A stretch of 64,000 nucleotides of DNA from Colwellia sp. TT2012 (GTDB lineage: Bacteria; Pseudomonadota; Gammaproteobacteria; Enterobacterales; Alteromonadaceae), in the NCBI RefSeq assembly GCF_001440345.1, contig NZ_LJYX01000021.1, positions 62,001 to 126,000 on the forward strand, read 5' to 3'. Every line of letters begins with the position of its first letter. Within the stretch, counting starts at the first letter, position 1. Under the pieces are notes generated by a model. It had not been told where the DNA came from. It did not search any database and worked only from the letters and a program-made list of their open reading frames with translations. Shown in pieces: positions 55,000 to 64,000 of this stretch. Position numbers and translations under genes: made by a program.

Positions 55000-57189
55000 C
55001 TATTTTTTGCTTTTTATCGGAAAACCGCGATCACGCATTAACGCCTCAACTCTCGCATTACGCCCTCTAAAGGCGCGGTACGCTTCGCTTGGAGCAACCG
55101 CGTTACGAACACTAAATAAATGCTCAACGAGTTTAGCGGCAACTTCTTTATCGTAAAAACCACCTGGCGCTTGGGCAAAGGCTTCAGCCGCATCAGAGGT
55201 TAATACTTCTGCCCACATGTAACCATAATAGCTAGCCGCATAACCTTCGCTGCTAAAGATATGACCAAACTGAGGACTACGATGACGCATCACAATTTGC
55301 TTCGGCATATTAAGGGCAGCTAACGTTTCACGCTCAAACTTATCGACATCAATACCAGTTGGGTCTACCGTATGGAATTTCATATCCACTAGAGCTGAAG
55401 CTAGATATTCCGTGGTTTTAAAGCCTTGATTAAAGGTAGCTGCTTGTTTAATTTTAGCCACTAACGATTTTGGCATTGGCTTGCCGGTTTTATAATGCAC
55501 AAGGTAATTATCAATGACTTCATCGGTAGATAACCAACGCTCTAATAGCTGTGATTGAAATTCAGTGTAATCACGTACCCCTGAGTTCAACGTTGGGTAC
55601 TCAACTTTAGAGGCTAAAAAGTGCAATGCATGGCCAAATTCATGGAAGTAAGTTTCCGCATCAGACCAAGAAATCAAGGTAGGCTGTCCAGCGATACCTT
55701 TAGAGAAATTGGAGTTGTTAGCAGACAAGACATTTTTCTTACCGTCAAAGGTGGTATGCGACCGATAAGTAGTTGCCCATGCACCTGAGCGTTTACCCTT
55801 GCGCGCAAATGGGTCTAAATACCATAAGCCAATATGCTCACCAGAGGTTTTATCTTTAACTTCCCAAACACGCACATCTTGATGGAATACCGGCACAGAG
55901 CCATCGGTTACTTCGGTAAAGTTAAAGTTAAATAAACGCCCTGCCACATAAAACATAGCTTCACGCAGGTTATTCAATTGCAGGTACTGTTTTACTTCAT
56001 CTGAGTCTAAGTTGTATTTATCTTGACGCACTTTCTCAGCATAAAAACGATAATCCCATGCTTGGATTTGCTCGATACCATCTTGTCTCTTGCCTATGGC
56101 AAGCATATCAGCAACTTCTTCTTCGACACGGGCAATCGCGGCCGGCCAAACTGATTCCATCAAGGCAATGGCATTTTCAGGTGATTTAGCCATACGGTCT
56201 TCTAAGCGCCATGACGCATAATTTTTATAACCTAATAAACCAACACGCTCATGACGTAACTGTAAAATTTCAGCAATAATGGCATTGTTATCATACTGGT
56301 CGCCGTTATCACCACGACTATAGTAGCTGTGCCATACATTTTTGCGTAATTCACGCTCGGTTGAGTAAGTTAAAAAGGGATCCATTGAGGAGCGAGTATT
56401 GGTTATGGCATATTGACCTTGATGATCACGTTCATTCGCGGCGGCGGCGGCCACGTTAATAATGGATTCAGGTAATCCACCTAATTGTGACTTGTCTAAA
56501 TACAGTACATAGCCTTCTTCATCCGCTAAGATATTATTACCGAACGTGGTTTGCAGCTGGGCTAAACGCAAATTTATATCTGCATAACGTTTTTTATCTG
56601 CCACATTTAAGGTCGCACCATTACGGGCAAAGCTATTATAAGTTAATAACACTAAACGCAGATTTGCTGGGCTCATCGCCTTAGTTTCATCACTGTTATA
56701 CACCGCAGAAATACGTTTAAACAACTTTTCATTTTGATTTATTTTTGAATAAAACGTCGACAGTTTTGGTGCTATCTCACCTTGTAGTGCCCTAAATTCT
56801 GGGCTAGATTTGTTGGCACTCCAAATACCGTAATAGCTGAACAGACGGCTTAACTCTGCGCCCGTTTTTTCCATCGCTACTATGGTATTTTCAAAAGTAG
56901 GTGCTGAGGTGTTATTGGCAATGAATTCTACTTCCACCAATTTATCAGCCATGGCTTTATCCATCGCTGGCACTAGCCCAGTTAAGGTCACTTGATCAAA
57001 GGCAGGGACGCCCTGAAAAGGTCCTTGCCACTTAGCCAAAAGTAGATCTTGTGACTCTTGTACGGTTTGCACACTAGTCGCGTTATTTAATGTCTTAGCA
57101 GCAGGCTGAACATCCGTAGTATTAATTGCTGTTGAGCAACCCATCAAAATACTAGAAACTAAAAATGCCTTGATAAATAGGGGGTTCAT
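55000..57189 (-). CDS. dcp: M3-family peptidyl-dipeptidase lipoprotein
   Basis: The 729-residue zinc peptidase has the M3 motif HEFGHALHF (H516, E517, H520), a downstream Glu in FQSQLLERW, and GYAASYYGYMWAEVL near the end, as in Dcp/oligopeptidase A. The N-terminus is a lipoprotein signal with lipobox LMGCS (C18), so the enzyme is anchored to a membrane and faces the periplasm or exterior, unlike cytoplasmic OpdA. It should remove dipeptides from peptide C-termini, plausibly finishing peptides made by the secreted proteases. It stands alone. The 360-base gap upstream (57190-57549) holds only a hairpin. Confidence 0.88.
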   Translation of the reverse strand: MNPLFIKAFLVSSILMGCSTAINTTDVQPAAKTLNNATSVQTVQESQDLLLAKWQGPFQGVPAFDQVTLTGLVPAMDKAMADKLVEVEFIANNTSAPTFENTIVAMEKTGAELSRLFSYYGIWSANKSSPEFRALQGEIAPKLSTFYSKINQNEKLFKRISAVYNSDETKAMSPANLRLVLLTYNSFARNGATLNVADKKRYADINLRLAQLQTTFGNNILADEEGYVLYLDKSQLGGLPESIINVAAAAANERDHQGQYAITNTRSSMDPFLTYSTERELRKNVWHSYYSRGDNGDQYDNNAIIAEILQLRHERVGLLGYKNYASWRLEDRMAKSPENAIALMESVWPAAIARVEEEVADMLAIGKRQDGIEQIQAWDYRFYAEKVRQDKYNLDSDEVKQYLQLNNLREAMFYVAGRLFNFNFTEVTDGSVPVFHQDVRVWEVKDKTSGEHIGLWYLDPFARKGKRSGAWATTYRSHTTFDGKKNVLSANNSNFSKGIAGQPTLISWSDAETYFHEFGHALHFLASKVEYPTLNSGVRDYTEFQSQLLERWLSTDEVIDNYLVHYKTGKPMPKSLVAKIKQAATFNQGFKTTEYLASALVDMKFHTVDPTGIDVDKFERETLAALNMPKQIVMRHRSPQFGHIFSSEGYAASYYGYMWAEVLTSDAAEAFAQAPGGFYDKEVAAKLVEHLFSVRNAVAPSEAYRAFRGRNARVEALMRDRGFPIKSKK

Positions 57190-57316
57190 TGAATATTCTC
57201 TTTTATAGTAATTAGTTCTAGTTTACCAAGCATCAAGTGGCGGGGATATATCAGTGATTACCGTCTATCGCAGTATCTATACGATTAAACTTATTTTTAT
57301 ACAGTAGACATAAAAA

Positions 57317-57343
57317 AGGCCGACTACTCATTGTAGCTGGCCT
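57317..57343 (-). terminator. Intrinsic terminator downstream of the carboxylesterase gene
   Basis: AGGCC and CTAC on the left pair with GTAG and GGCCT on the right (57317-57343). A run of six A before it becomes a T tract on the minus strand. It lies about 200 bases past the esterase stop. Confidence 0.75.
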
Positions 57344-57549
57344 AAAGGGGAGTGGAGTATAACAAGTCCTTTCTCTGTCTCTTAAGAATGATAATGAAAC
57401 CAATTAATATGGGTTGGCTGCATCCCTAAAAATGTGCTGAACTCGTTATTTACTCGCCGTAGTTTTAGCGTTATTATCAAAAGCAATAACGCAGCAGGTA
57501 AGCATTTTTAAACTCGCCTATTACCATGCTAACGTCGACATATTAACTA

Positions 57550-58224
57550 TCAAGCAAGTAGCCGCTCTTGTAACCAAGCCGAAATATCTGTCAGCTGCTC
57601 GGGTAATACCGAATGCTCCATGGGGTAAGTTTGCCAAGTCACCTTATATTGAGCTGCGTTTAGCAATGCATTTGCCATTTTACCAGCACTCAAAGGGACA
57701 ACATCATCTCGCTCGCCATGATTTTGCAAAATAGGGGTCGCTAGATTGGCGGGATGACATTGCTCGGGAAGTTTATCCGCGGTCGGTAAATAACAAGATA
57801 ATGCCAAGATACCGGCTAAACTTTGCTCAAAACGTAAACCGGTAAATAAACTCAACACACCACCTTGGCTAAAACCAGCTAAGACAATATTTTTCGAGGC
57901 TATGCCCAAGTCAATTTGTTCTTGGATTAAGGTCTGTACTCGTTTTTCGGACTCAAGTACACCGGCCATATCAGCGCGATTATGTAAATCCATGCTTTTA
58001 ATATCATACCAAGAGCGCATAACACAGCCTTGGTTAATCGTTACGGGCTGCTCTGGTGCATGAGGAAAAATAAAGCGAATACCGTGATTTTCTGGTAAAG
58101 CTAATACCGGCACAATAGGAGCAAAGCCTGCTCCTGAGTCGCCCAGTCCATGTAACCAGATGACACAGGAGGTTGCTGGTGATTTCGGTTCGATGGTAAT
58201 TCGTTCAAGTGGCGGTGTTGACAT
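57550..58224 (-). CDS. Alpha/beta-hydrolase carboxylesterase (EstB/phospholipase type)
   Basis: The 224-residue cytoplasmic hydrolase has SCVIWLHGLGDSGAGFAPIV (oxyanion region), the nucleophile elbow GFSQGGVLS, and C-terminal acid and base in HGERDDVVPLS and EHSVLPEQL. These are the marks of the bacterial carboxylesterase/phospholipase family that includes Pseudomonas EstB. The natural substrate is unknown. The frame opens at TTG 58233; ATG 58224 is preferred. Confidence 0.9.
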   Translation of the reverse strand: MSTPPLERITIEPKSPATSCVIWLHGLGDSGAGFAPIVPVLALPENHGIRFIFPHAPEQPVTINQGCVMRSWYDIKSMDLHNRADMAGVLESEKRVQTLIQEQIDLGIASKNIVLAGFSQGGVLSLFTGLRFEQSLAGILALSCYLPTADKLPEQCHPANLATPILQNHGERDDVVPLSAGKMANALLNAAQYKVTWQTYPMEHSVLPEQLTDISAWLQERLLA

Positions 58225-58351
58225 AAAATTCAATGTTTTATTCGTTAATAAAAAGTTGTCACATCATAGCAACCGTTAGTCCTTGTGGCAAAAAGCAGCG
58301 TAGAATTACACTATTTTTACAATAACCTACCGACATTACTTTGAAAACAAT

Positions 58352-58558
58352 TTAAAATGTGCGCGTTTTACTGGCAATATGACGACTCTGACAAAAAACA
58401 CTTAAACGCTGGGCGACACTCTCGTGGCTCAATGATAATCGTTGTAAGGTCTGCCCTTGGCCATTATTCTTTAGCAAGTCAGTATTGAAGGCATTATTTC
58501 TTAGTACGTCATTTTTTAAATCATCATTGCTAAGTACATAATCAGGTGGTTTGCACAG
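58352..58558 (-). other. Possible relic coding segment in the gap before nnrS
   Basis: The 531-base gap 58234-58764 has no intact gene. One minus-strand frame stays open for 69 codons and reads like protein (LLKNNGQGQTLQRLSLSHES, then VAQRLSVFCQSRHI) to TAA 58352-58354. It has no ATG, GTG or ribosome site. It may be a remnant or chance. No NO-responsive regulator box was recognised before nnrS. Confidence 0.2.
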
Positions 58559-58764
58559 CTATCAACACTCGCTAGCTTAAGCTAAAAGTTTTAGAGCCAC
58601 CATTCAACTTATCCATTTCCCGGTATTTATTTAGCCCCCTACAAATTAACCTAAGTAATGCACTTTTCATTGATCTATTCCGAGCATCCGCTTTTACTCT
58701 TCATTACAATCATTCATTACCATACTGTCGTAATCATCTTAGCTGTATATAAGGCACACATCTG

Positions 58765-59967
58765 ATGCAAATCACCGACTTAAAAACCGAACAACAAATA
58801 CCGCCACTATTGCGCTTAGGCTTTCGACCATTTTTTCTGAGCGGTGCTCTCTTTAGCGTTTTTGCCGTTACTCTTTGGCTATTAATGTATAAGGGTACCA
58901 TCAGCCTATCCCCATTAGGTGGCGGCTATTGGTGGCATATCCATGAAATGATTTTTGGCTTTGGTGGTGCCATCATTGCCGGATTTTTATTAACAGCAGT
59001 GCAAAACTGGACCGGCGCACGAGGCGCTCAAGGAAATACCCTATTAGCCCTATGGCTACTTTGGTTAGCTGGACGTATCTTGCTCATAGTACCTGAGTTG
59101 CTGGGCGAAAACTTGAGCAGTTTAATTGACCTAGCCTTTCTGCCCACCGTTGCTTTTGTCTTGGCAAAAGCTATTATTGCCATCAAACAGTACCGTAATT
59201 TGTTTTTCGTGCCGCTATTAGCATTATTCACCTTGGCTAATGCACAGATGCACTTAGCCCTACATTATCCAACCAGCTTCAGTATTACTTTTTCTGGTTA
59301 TGCTGGGGTAATGTTAGTGACATTTTTAATGTCGGTAATGGCGGGGCGTGTTGCTCCTATGTTCACCGCAAACGGTACAAAAACACCCAAAGCAACACCA
59401 CTACCTTGGTTAGATAAAGCGGCCAATGGTAGTTTATCGATTGCCATGTTCAGTTTGCTATTACAACCAGTCTTTGGTTTTTCAGCACGATTTTTTGGTG
59501 TTTTACTCATTATTTCCGGCATATTGCAAACCATACGTTGGTTAAGATGGCGACCTTGGCTCACCTTAAACGTGCCCCTGTTATGGTCTCTACATACCGC
59601 GATGAAATTCATTTGTTTTGGTTTACTGCTCTTAGGCTTGAGTTATTTACTGCCTGAGATACCAAGCAAGCATATTTGGCATTTACTTACTATTGGCGGC
59701 ATGGGTGGTTTGATTTTAGCGATGATTGCCCGAGTTTCTTTAGGCCATACCGGCCGTCCACTAACGCCACCAAAATCGATGGCCATTGCTTTTATTTTAA
59801 TTAGCTTAGCGGCCTTAGTGCGTACTTTTGGCCCTTGGGGGTTACCCGACAAAACGTTACTCTTTATTGATATCAGTGGCGGTTTATGGATTGGCGCCTT
59901 TGCTATTTTTATTTTCGGCTATGCGCCGATGTTAATAAGCGCAAGAAAAGATGGTCGCCCAGGGTAA
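58765..59967 (+). CDS. nnrS: NnrS family membrane protein
   Basis: NnrS is a haem- and copper-containing inner-membrane protein linked to nitric-oxide stress. The 400 residues have about twelve hydrophobic segments. Family landmarks are LLRLGFRPFFLSGALFSVFA, WWHIHEMIFGFGGAIIAGFL (conserved HxHEM-like histidines), TAVQNWTG, MAGRVAPMFTANGTK, and HLLTIGGMGGLILAMIARVS with LGHTGRPL. No norB, nsrR or denitrification gene is adjacent, so it probably protects against external NO. Confidence 0.93.
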   Translation: MQITDLKTEQQIPPLLRLGFRPFFLSGALFSVFAVTLWLLMYKGTISLSPLGGGYWWHIHEMIFGFGGAIIAGFLLTAVQNWTGARGAQGNTLLALWLLWLAGRILLIVPELLGENLSSLIDLAFLPTVAFVLAKAIIAIKQYRNLFFVPLLALFTLANAQMHLALHYPTSFSITFSGYAGVMLVTFLMSVMAGRVAPMFTANGTKTPKATPLPWLDKAANGSLSIAMFSLLLQPVFGFSARFFGVLLIISGILQTIRWLRWRPWLTLNVPLLWSLHTAMKFICFGLLLLGLSYLLPEIPSKHIWHLLTIGGMGGLILAMIARVSLGHTGRPLTPPKSMAIAFILISLAALVRTFGPWGLPDKTLLFIDISGGLWIGAFAIFIFGYAPMLISARKDGRPG

Positions 59968-60012
59968 TGTTCGTTGTCTGCAGTTAACATGCTAGTATTA
60001 AATGTACTTTTT

Positions 60013-60046
60013 GGCGTTAATTATTTATAGCCAAATAATTAACGCC
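60013..60046. terminator. Hairpin between nnrS and the dehydrogenase gene
   Basis: Perfect 13-base arms GGCGTTAATTATT (60013-60025) and AATAATTAACGCC (60034-60046). It ends 20 bases before the next start codon and lacks a T tract, so it may be a terminator or a leader hairpin. Confidence 0.5.
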
Positions 60047-60066
60047 CTAAACCTTTGAGTACAATC

Positions 60067-61020
60067 ATGCGCGCGGTATTTTTAGATAAACAAACCTTTA
60101 GTTCAACCCTTGATTTTTCTATCATTGAGCAACAATTAACTGAATTAAGCTGTTATGCCAAAACCTCAGCGACTGAGGTCATCAGCCGTTGCCATGATGC
60201 AGAGATTATTATTACTAATAAAGTCCCCTTAAGCGCAGAAATCTTAGCCGACTTACCGAAATTGCAGCTAATTTGTATCAGTGCAACGGGTTATAACAAT
60301 GTTGATATTGTTGCAGCCAAGCGTTTAAATATTGCCGTGACCAATGTCAGTGGTTACGCTGGACCATCCGTTGCTCAATATGTTTTTGCTCAGTTACTCG
60401 AGTGTTATCAGCAAACCAACCATCACAATAACAATACTGCACAAGGTTTATGGTCAACAAGCGATGCTTTTTGCTATCACGGCAATAGTTTTAATGAATT
60501 GGCCGGTAAAACACTCGGTATTATTGGTTACGGCAATTTAGGTAAAGCCGTTGCCGCGATTGCGCAAGCATTTAATATGCAAGTGCTTATTAGTGAACGA
60601 CCCAAGACAACGGCTATTCGAGCAGGTCGAGTTGCTTTTGAGCAGGTAATAGCTCAAGCGGATATTATTAGTTTACATTGCCCACAAACTCCTGAAACAG
60701 AAAACCTTATTGATGCTAGCGTTTTATCACGGATGAAAAACACCGCAGTACTAGTCAATACGGCCCGCGGCGCATTGGTTGATGAGGTAGCGTTACTAAA
60801 CGCCTTAAAAAATAAAGAGATAGCTTATGCTATTTTAGATGTTTTAACACAAGAGCCTCCGCCAGCAGACCACCCCTTGCTCAATAGCAAATTAGCGAAT
60901 TTGAAAATAACTGCCCATATTGCTTGGGCAAGTAATGAAGCCCAACAGCGTCTGATTAATTTATTAGCTGACAATATCATGGCATTTAAACTAGGTAGGC
61001 GCTTAAACCGCTTAGACTAA
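60067..61020 (+). CDS. D-2-hydroxyacid dehydrogenase (glycerate dehydrogenase-like)
   Basis: The 317-residue NAD(P)-dependent enzyme has the family pattern: LICISATGYNNVDIVAAKRL (substrate domain), LAGKTLGIIGYGNLGKAVAA (Rossmann GxGxxG), ADIISLHCPQTPETENLIDA, MKNTAVLVNTARGALVDEVA (catalytic Arg), AILDVLTQEPPPADHPLL (Glu) and ITAHIAWASNEAQ (His). It is closest in style to HprA-type hydroxypyruvate/glycerate dehydrogenases. The frame opens at TTG 60055; ATG 60067 begins the usual MRAVFLDKQTF and is preferred. Confidence 0.88.
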   Translation: MRAVFLDKQTFSSTLDFSIIEQQLTELSCYAKTSATEVISRCHDAEIIITNKVPLSAEILADLPKLQLICISATGYNNVDIVAAKRLNIAVTNVSGYAGPSVAQYVFAQLLECYQQTNHHNNNTAQGLWSTSDAFCYHGNSFNELAGKTLGIIGYGNLGKAVAAIAQAFNMQVLISERPKTTAIRAGRVAFEQVIAQADIISLHCPQTPETENLIDASVLSRMKNTAVLVNTARGALVDEVALLNALKNKEIAYAILDVLTQEPPPADHPLLNSKLANLKITAHIAWASNEAQQRLINLLADNIMAFKLGRRLNRLD

Positions 61021-61153
61021 TCTAACTCAGCTTAGTCTTTTAATGTCACCCTCAAATTCTCTATTAGAATTCACATGGAAACATAGCTGCAACGTGCTCG
61101 CAACTTTGCTATCTTAGGTCTGATGTAAGCAATTAAATGCCTTAAGAAATTCC

Positions 61154-61744
61154 ATGACTAATCAAAAAAATACTATTCGCTATGTGCCGTTAACCTCAGC
61201 ATATTTTTCACAAGTTATCACCCTAGCTAATCAAGTGCACGGTGAGGGTTATTTGGATAATGACAAACTAGGTCAATGGACTAATAAAGGCATAGTTAAG
61301 ACAATTAACTGTAGTTTTGTTGCCTTGCTCGATAATAAGCTTATTGGCTTTCGTAGTACTTATTCAGCCAATCAGTGGCCAATAGATCATTGGTGTAGCC
61401 CAACGTTATGGCAAGTAGACCGGCAAAAGTGTTGTTACTTTAAATGCAATACCGTCGATGAAAAACACCGCGGCTTAGGCATTGGCAAACAACTACTGCA
61501 ACTTGCCATTGAAGCTGCAAAACAGCAAGGCGCGCTAGCGGGTATAAGTCATTTATGGCAACAAAGTCCCAATAATAGTGCCGTGTCCTATTTCACTAAA
61601 TGCGGTGGAAAACTGATAAAGTCTCATCCTGATAGATGGCATGAAGAAAGTAAACAAGGCTATCAGTGCATTTTATGTGGTCATGATTGTCATTGTGACG
61701 CCGCAGAGATGATCATTCACTTTGACAATGATTTACTTGAATAA
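61154..61744 (+). CDS. GNAT N-acetyltransferase with cysteine-rich tail
   Basis: The 196-residue protein has a GNAT core with the acetyl-CoA loop CNTVDEKHRGLGIGKQLLQL and GISHLWQQSPNNSAVSYFTK. The last 30 residues carry CILCGHDCHCDAAEMIIHF, a Cys/His cluster (CxxCxxxCxC) that could bind zinc or iron. A further CC pair precedes the CoA loop. The substrate is unknown. The gene is alone, 134 bases after the dehydrogenase. Confidence 0.82.
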   Translation: MTNQKNTIRYVPLTSAYFSQVITLANQVHGEGYLDNDKLGQWTNKGIVKTINCSFVALLDNKLIGFRSTYSANQWPIDHWCSPTLWQVDRQKCCYFKCNTVDEKHRGLGIGKQLLQLAIEAAKQQGALAGISHLWQQSPNNSAVSYFTKCGGKLIKSHPDRWHEESKQGYQCILCGHDCHCDAAEMIIHFDNDLLE

Positions 61745-61812
61745 TGATTTACTTTGATAACCATTCTCTTTGAGAATAAATGCTCACTTAGTGATTAATT
61801 TTATTGATGCCA

Positions 61813-62115
61813 CTAAATAGTATTTTCATCATCATTAAGCTGCTCTTTTAAATGCTTAAAAATATCTTCATTAAATAGCGCTAAACCTTTTCGAGTAAGA
61901 ATAAAAGATGAGGCGCTACCTACGTCATGGGCAATAAGGTCCTCATGTCGTAAAAAAGCTAGCGTGCCTATATGAGCTGAGCGTTTATCGACATCACTCT
62001 CGATGTCGGGAAAAATATCATTAAAGCCAATTTCTGTCGGTGTAGGAAAGTGTTGCGCTAATACGTTCAGTATAACGACAGCTGACTCATCAAATTGGAT
62101 AAAACTTACATTCAT
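61813..62115 (-). CDS. Hypothetical small protein, winged-helix-like
   Basis: The 100 residues (FDESAVVILNVLAQHFPTPT, RSAHIGTLAFLRHEDLIAHD, SSFILTRKGLALFNEDIFKH) resemble a winged-helix unit: a helical start, then a beta wing (SSFILTRKGLALF) common in MarR- and PadR-like proteins. I do not recognise a named family. It has no signal peptide. It lies 119 bases downstream of ung on the same strand. Confidence 0.65.
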   Translation of the reverse strand: MNVSFIQFDESAVVILNVLAQHFPTPTEIGFNDIFPDIESDVDKRSAHIGTLAFLRHEDLIAHDVGSASSFILTRKGLALFNEDIFKHLKEQLNDDENTI

Positions 62116-62234
62116 TATTATTCCTGCTGGTGCGATTAAATAACGGCTACTTAAAATATAGCAGACTCACTTCAATTAGAAAGTTGTTAGCGCTCCGCGA
62201 TAACTTAAGCAATGATTAATAATATTGTTAGCCG

Positions 62235-62930
62235 TCATTCGTTGTCATCCGGTGAAGTATTCATAGGTAGCTGCCAATTAATCGCGCTAACCTTGCGATG
62301 AGTTAACCATACATTTGTTTTAGAGAAATGCTGACAACCATAAAAACCTCGATAGGCCGACAGTGGTGAAGGGTGTGGACCCGCTAACACTAAATGTTTT
62401 TCCTGGTTGATGTTTTTTCCTTTTTTGTGGGCATGTGCGCCCCAAAGAATAAAAACACAGCCCTTATTATGGTTATTTAATTCCTCAATAACTTGCTGCG
62501 TAAAGCTTTCCCAGCCTAGTTTTGCATGTGAATGAGCATTAGCCTGCTGTACGGTTAACACGGTATTAAGTAATAATACTCCTTGCTTAGCCCAATGCGT
62601 TAAACAACCATGTGTTGGCGTAGTAAAACCCTTGATATCCGTAGACAATTCTTTATATATGTTAACCAGTGATGGCGGCACTTTAATCCCTACTGGTACG
62701 GAAAAGGCTAAACCATGGGCTTGATCTTTGCCGTGATAAGGATCCTGACCAAGAATAACCACTTTAACATCCGCTAAATCAACGTACTTAAAGGCGTTAA
62801 AAACATCCTTTTCTGCTGGGTAAATGGCCATTTCAGCGGTTCTTTGTTTGGCTATTTCTGTCACTAAGTTTTGAAAGTACTCTTGCTTCGCTTCACGGTT
62901 AACTAACTGCTGCCATTGGGGTTTGATCAT
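62235..62930 (-). CDS. ung: Uracil-DNA glycosylase
   Basis: Ung excises uracil from DNA. The 231-residue protein has the catalytic water-activating loop [63 protein letters not shown] and the Leu-intercalation loop [19 protein letters not shown]. Length matches E. coli Ung (229). A longer frame opens at 62957, but ATG 62930 with AGGAAAAATC upstream gives the standard start. It is downstream of the thrC terminator on the same strand. Confidence 0.98.
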   Translation of the reverse strand: MIKPQWQQLVNREAKQEYFQNLVTEIAKQRTAEMAIYPAEKDVFNAFKYVDLADVKVVILGQDPYHGKDQAHGLAFSVPVGIKVPPSLVNIYKELSTDIKGFTTPTHGCLTHWAKQGVLLLNTVLTVQQANAHSHAKLGWESFTQQVIEELNNHNKGCVFILWGAHAHKKGKNINQEKHLVLAGPHPSPLSAYRGFYGCQHFSKTNVWLTHRKVSAINWQLPMNTSPDDNE

Positions 62931-62997
62931 GATTTTTCCTAGAAAGTTAACCTTCACTTTAACAGCTAAAGTTTTACAATTGATACATTAAAAGTAA

Positions 62998-63025
62998 AAA
63001 AGCCATCACCGAGGCGATAGCTTTT
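62998..63025 (-). terminator. Intrinsic terminator of thrC
   Basis: AAAAGC and ATC on the left pair with GAT and GCTTTT on the right, with a C-A mismatch. The minus strand continues TTTTTTACTTTT, a good T tract, about 60 bases past the thrC stop. Confidence 0.8.
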
Positions 63026-63083
63026 ATATTTTCCCTTAGTCTTATACCTTAAGTAATGCGACTAGGAATTTTCAAGTAAGTTA

Positions 63084-64000
63084 CTAAGCAACTGTACGGG
63101 TTGACCTACTTAACAGGTAGCTGCGTAAATCACTAAAATTCGCCGAGAGATCTTCTGATAAAATAGGCTCGCCGACACAAGCAGCCAACTCTTTTGGTAA
63201 ACTTATAGGTTGCCCAAGAATACTTTCAACAACTTCTTTAAATTTCGCCGGATGAGCTGTGCCTAAAAATATGCCAAACTCGCCTTCCTCCGCACTGTAT
63301 TGTAGTGCTTTATAGGCAATAGCTGCATGGGGCTCAGTAATATAACCCAGTTTACTTAACTGAATGATCGCAGACTGGGTTTGCTCTTCATCGATAGATA
63401 CCGAGCTGACACAACCCTGATCAACAATACCGCTTTTCAGCATATGTTCAACTCGTGGCCAGTTATTCGGGTTACTGACATCCATCGCATTGGAAATAGT
63501 TGCCACCGTCTTGTTCACCGTCCATTGCCCTGTTTCAAGGTAACGTGGCACAGTATCATTCATATTAGTTGCGGCAATAAAGCGCTTTATCGGTAAGCCC
63601 ATAGCTTTGGCAAATAAGCCAGCCGTTAGATTACCAAAGTTACCACTTGGAATAGAGAAAACGATATTGCTTAAATCACTTTTTACCCGTGATAATTGCG
63701 CTACTGCTTCAAAGTAATAACACACTTGCGCTATCAGTCGACTAATATTAATGGAGTTGGCGGAGTTTAAACCAATGATATTAGCCAACTCTTTATCATC
63801 AAAGGATTGCTTAACTAACGTCTGACAATCATCAAAATCACCATCAATCGCTAATGTTTCAATATTACCGCCTAGGGTAGTAAACATCTTCTCTTGTAGT
63901 AAGCTGATTTTCCCCTTGGGGTACATAATAACCACACGAATGTTATCAATGCCGTGAAAAGCATGAGCAACGGCTGCCCCGGTATCTCCTGAGGTCGCCG
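63084..64000 (-). CDS. thrC: Threonine synthase, C-terminal part (runs off the window)
   Basis: ThrC turns O-phosphohomoserine into threonine with PLP. The frame is open from the window edge (ATSGDTGAAVAHAFHGIDNI at the edge) to its stop at 63084, about 305 residues. Landmarks are YPKGKISLLQEKMFTTLGGN, LGLNSANSINISRL-like IIGLNSANSINISRLIAQVC, SGNFGNLTAGLFAKAMGLP, FIAATNMNDTVPRYLETGQW, SNAMDVSNPNNWPRVEHML and FLGTAHPAKFKEVVES. The Met at 63935 is internal, not a start. The N-terminal PLP-lysine region lies beyond the window. Confidence 0.96.
   Translation of the reverse strand, partial: ATSGDTGAAVAHAFHGIDNIRVVIMYPKGKISLLQEKMFTTLGGNIETLAIDGDFDDCQTLVKQSFDDKELANIIGLNSANSINISRLIAQVCYYFEAVAQLSRVKSDLSNIVFSIPSGNFGNLTAGLFAKAMGLPIKRFIAATNMNDTVPRYLETGQWTVNKTVATISNAMDVSNPNNWPRVEHMLKSGIVDQGCVSSVSIDEEQTQSAIIQLSKLGYITEPHAAIAYKALQYSAEEGEFGIFLGTAHPAKFKEVVESILGQPISLPKELAACVGEPILSEDLSANFSDLRSYLLSRSTRTVA

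Noticed and set aside
58234-58764. Nitric-oxide-responsive operator (NsrR, NorR or FNR/NNR type) before nnrS
   Set aside because: I looked for the TTGAT-N4-ATCAA and AAGATGYA-type patterns and found no convincing match.
1-64000. CRISPR arrays, tRNA or rRNA genes, insertion sequences, prophage
   Set aside because: No regularly spaced direct repeats, cloverleaf sequences, transposase or phage genes were seen on reading both strands.

Overview
The window looks like a chromosomal segment of a marine, cold-adapted gammaproteobacterium of the Colwellia / Alteromonadales type. I infer this from the low GC content, the conserved order rlmN-pilW-rodZ-ispG-hisS-yfgM-bamB-der (all on the minus strand) and the style of the proteins: TonB receptors, large secreted multidomain peptidases and a PEP-CTERM protein. 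No rRNA, tRNA, CRISPR array, insertion sequence or prophage was seen.

Layout. 1-2.4 kb: end of leuB, then leuC and leuD (leucine synthesis). 2.5-4.2 kb: a GspA-type ATPase fused to a GspB-type domain. 4.4-6.5 kb: TonB-dependent siderophore-type receptor behind a Fur-like palindrome. 6.7-15.4 kb: cca and a patchwork of small genes (VF530-family protein, alkB, cupin, MmcQ/YjbR, FMN reductase, EamA transporter), with three decayed genes that have no intact reading frame (about 10.6-10.9, 12.9-13.2 and 15.6-15.9 kb).

16.2-24.2 kb is the most unusual region. Two very large secreted metallopeptidases (an M43-like and an M9 collagenase-like enzyme) each carry a near-identical dockerin domain. Between them lies a small secreted protein with a cohesin-like domain and a C-terminal PEP-CTERM anchor signal. 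I read this as a cell-surface protease complex built on cohesin-dockerin pairing, with an exosortase-sorted protein as its anchor.

24.3-32.4 kb: RecQ-type helicase, a secreted amidohydrolase-CIA30 fusion, a LytS/LytTR two-component pair, selO and a ridA-family gene. 32.8-37.8 kb: guaA and guaB (GMP synthesis, minus) and xseA. 37.9-49.9 kb: PilZ protein, then the der-bamB-yfgM-hisS-ispG-rodZ-pilW-rlmN-ndk housekeeping block. 50-54.8 kb: maeA, iscX, an Lrp-family regulator, a porin-like protein and DUF2164. 55-64 kb: M3 peptidase lipoprotein, carboxylesterase, nnrS, a 2-hydroxyacid dehydrogenase, a GNAT enzyme, ung and the C-terminal part of thrC, which runs off the window.

Two families of structured intergenic repeats also occur. 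One pair (about 32.5 and 53.1 kb) shows compensatory base changes in two stems. The other sits just downstream of guaA, guaB and ndk. Intrinsic terminators separate most convergent gene pairs. All function calls come from reading the sequence against remembered families; no database search was run.
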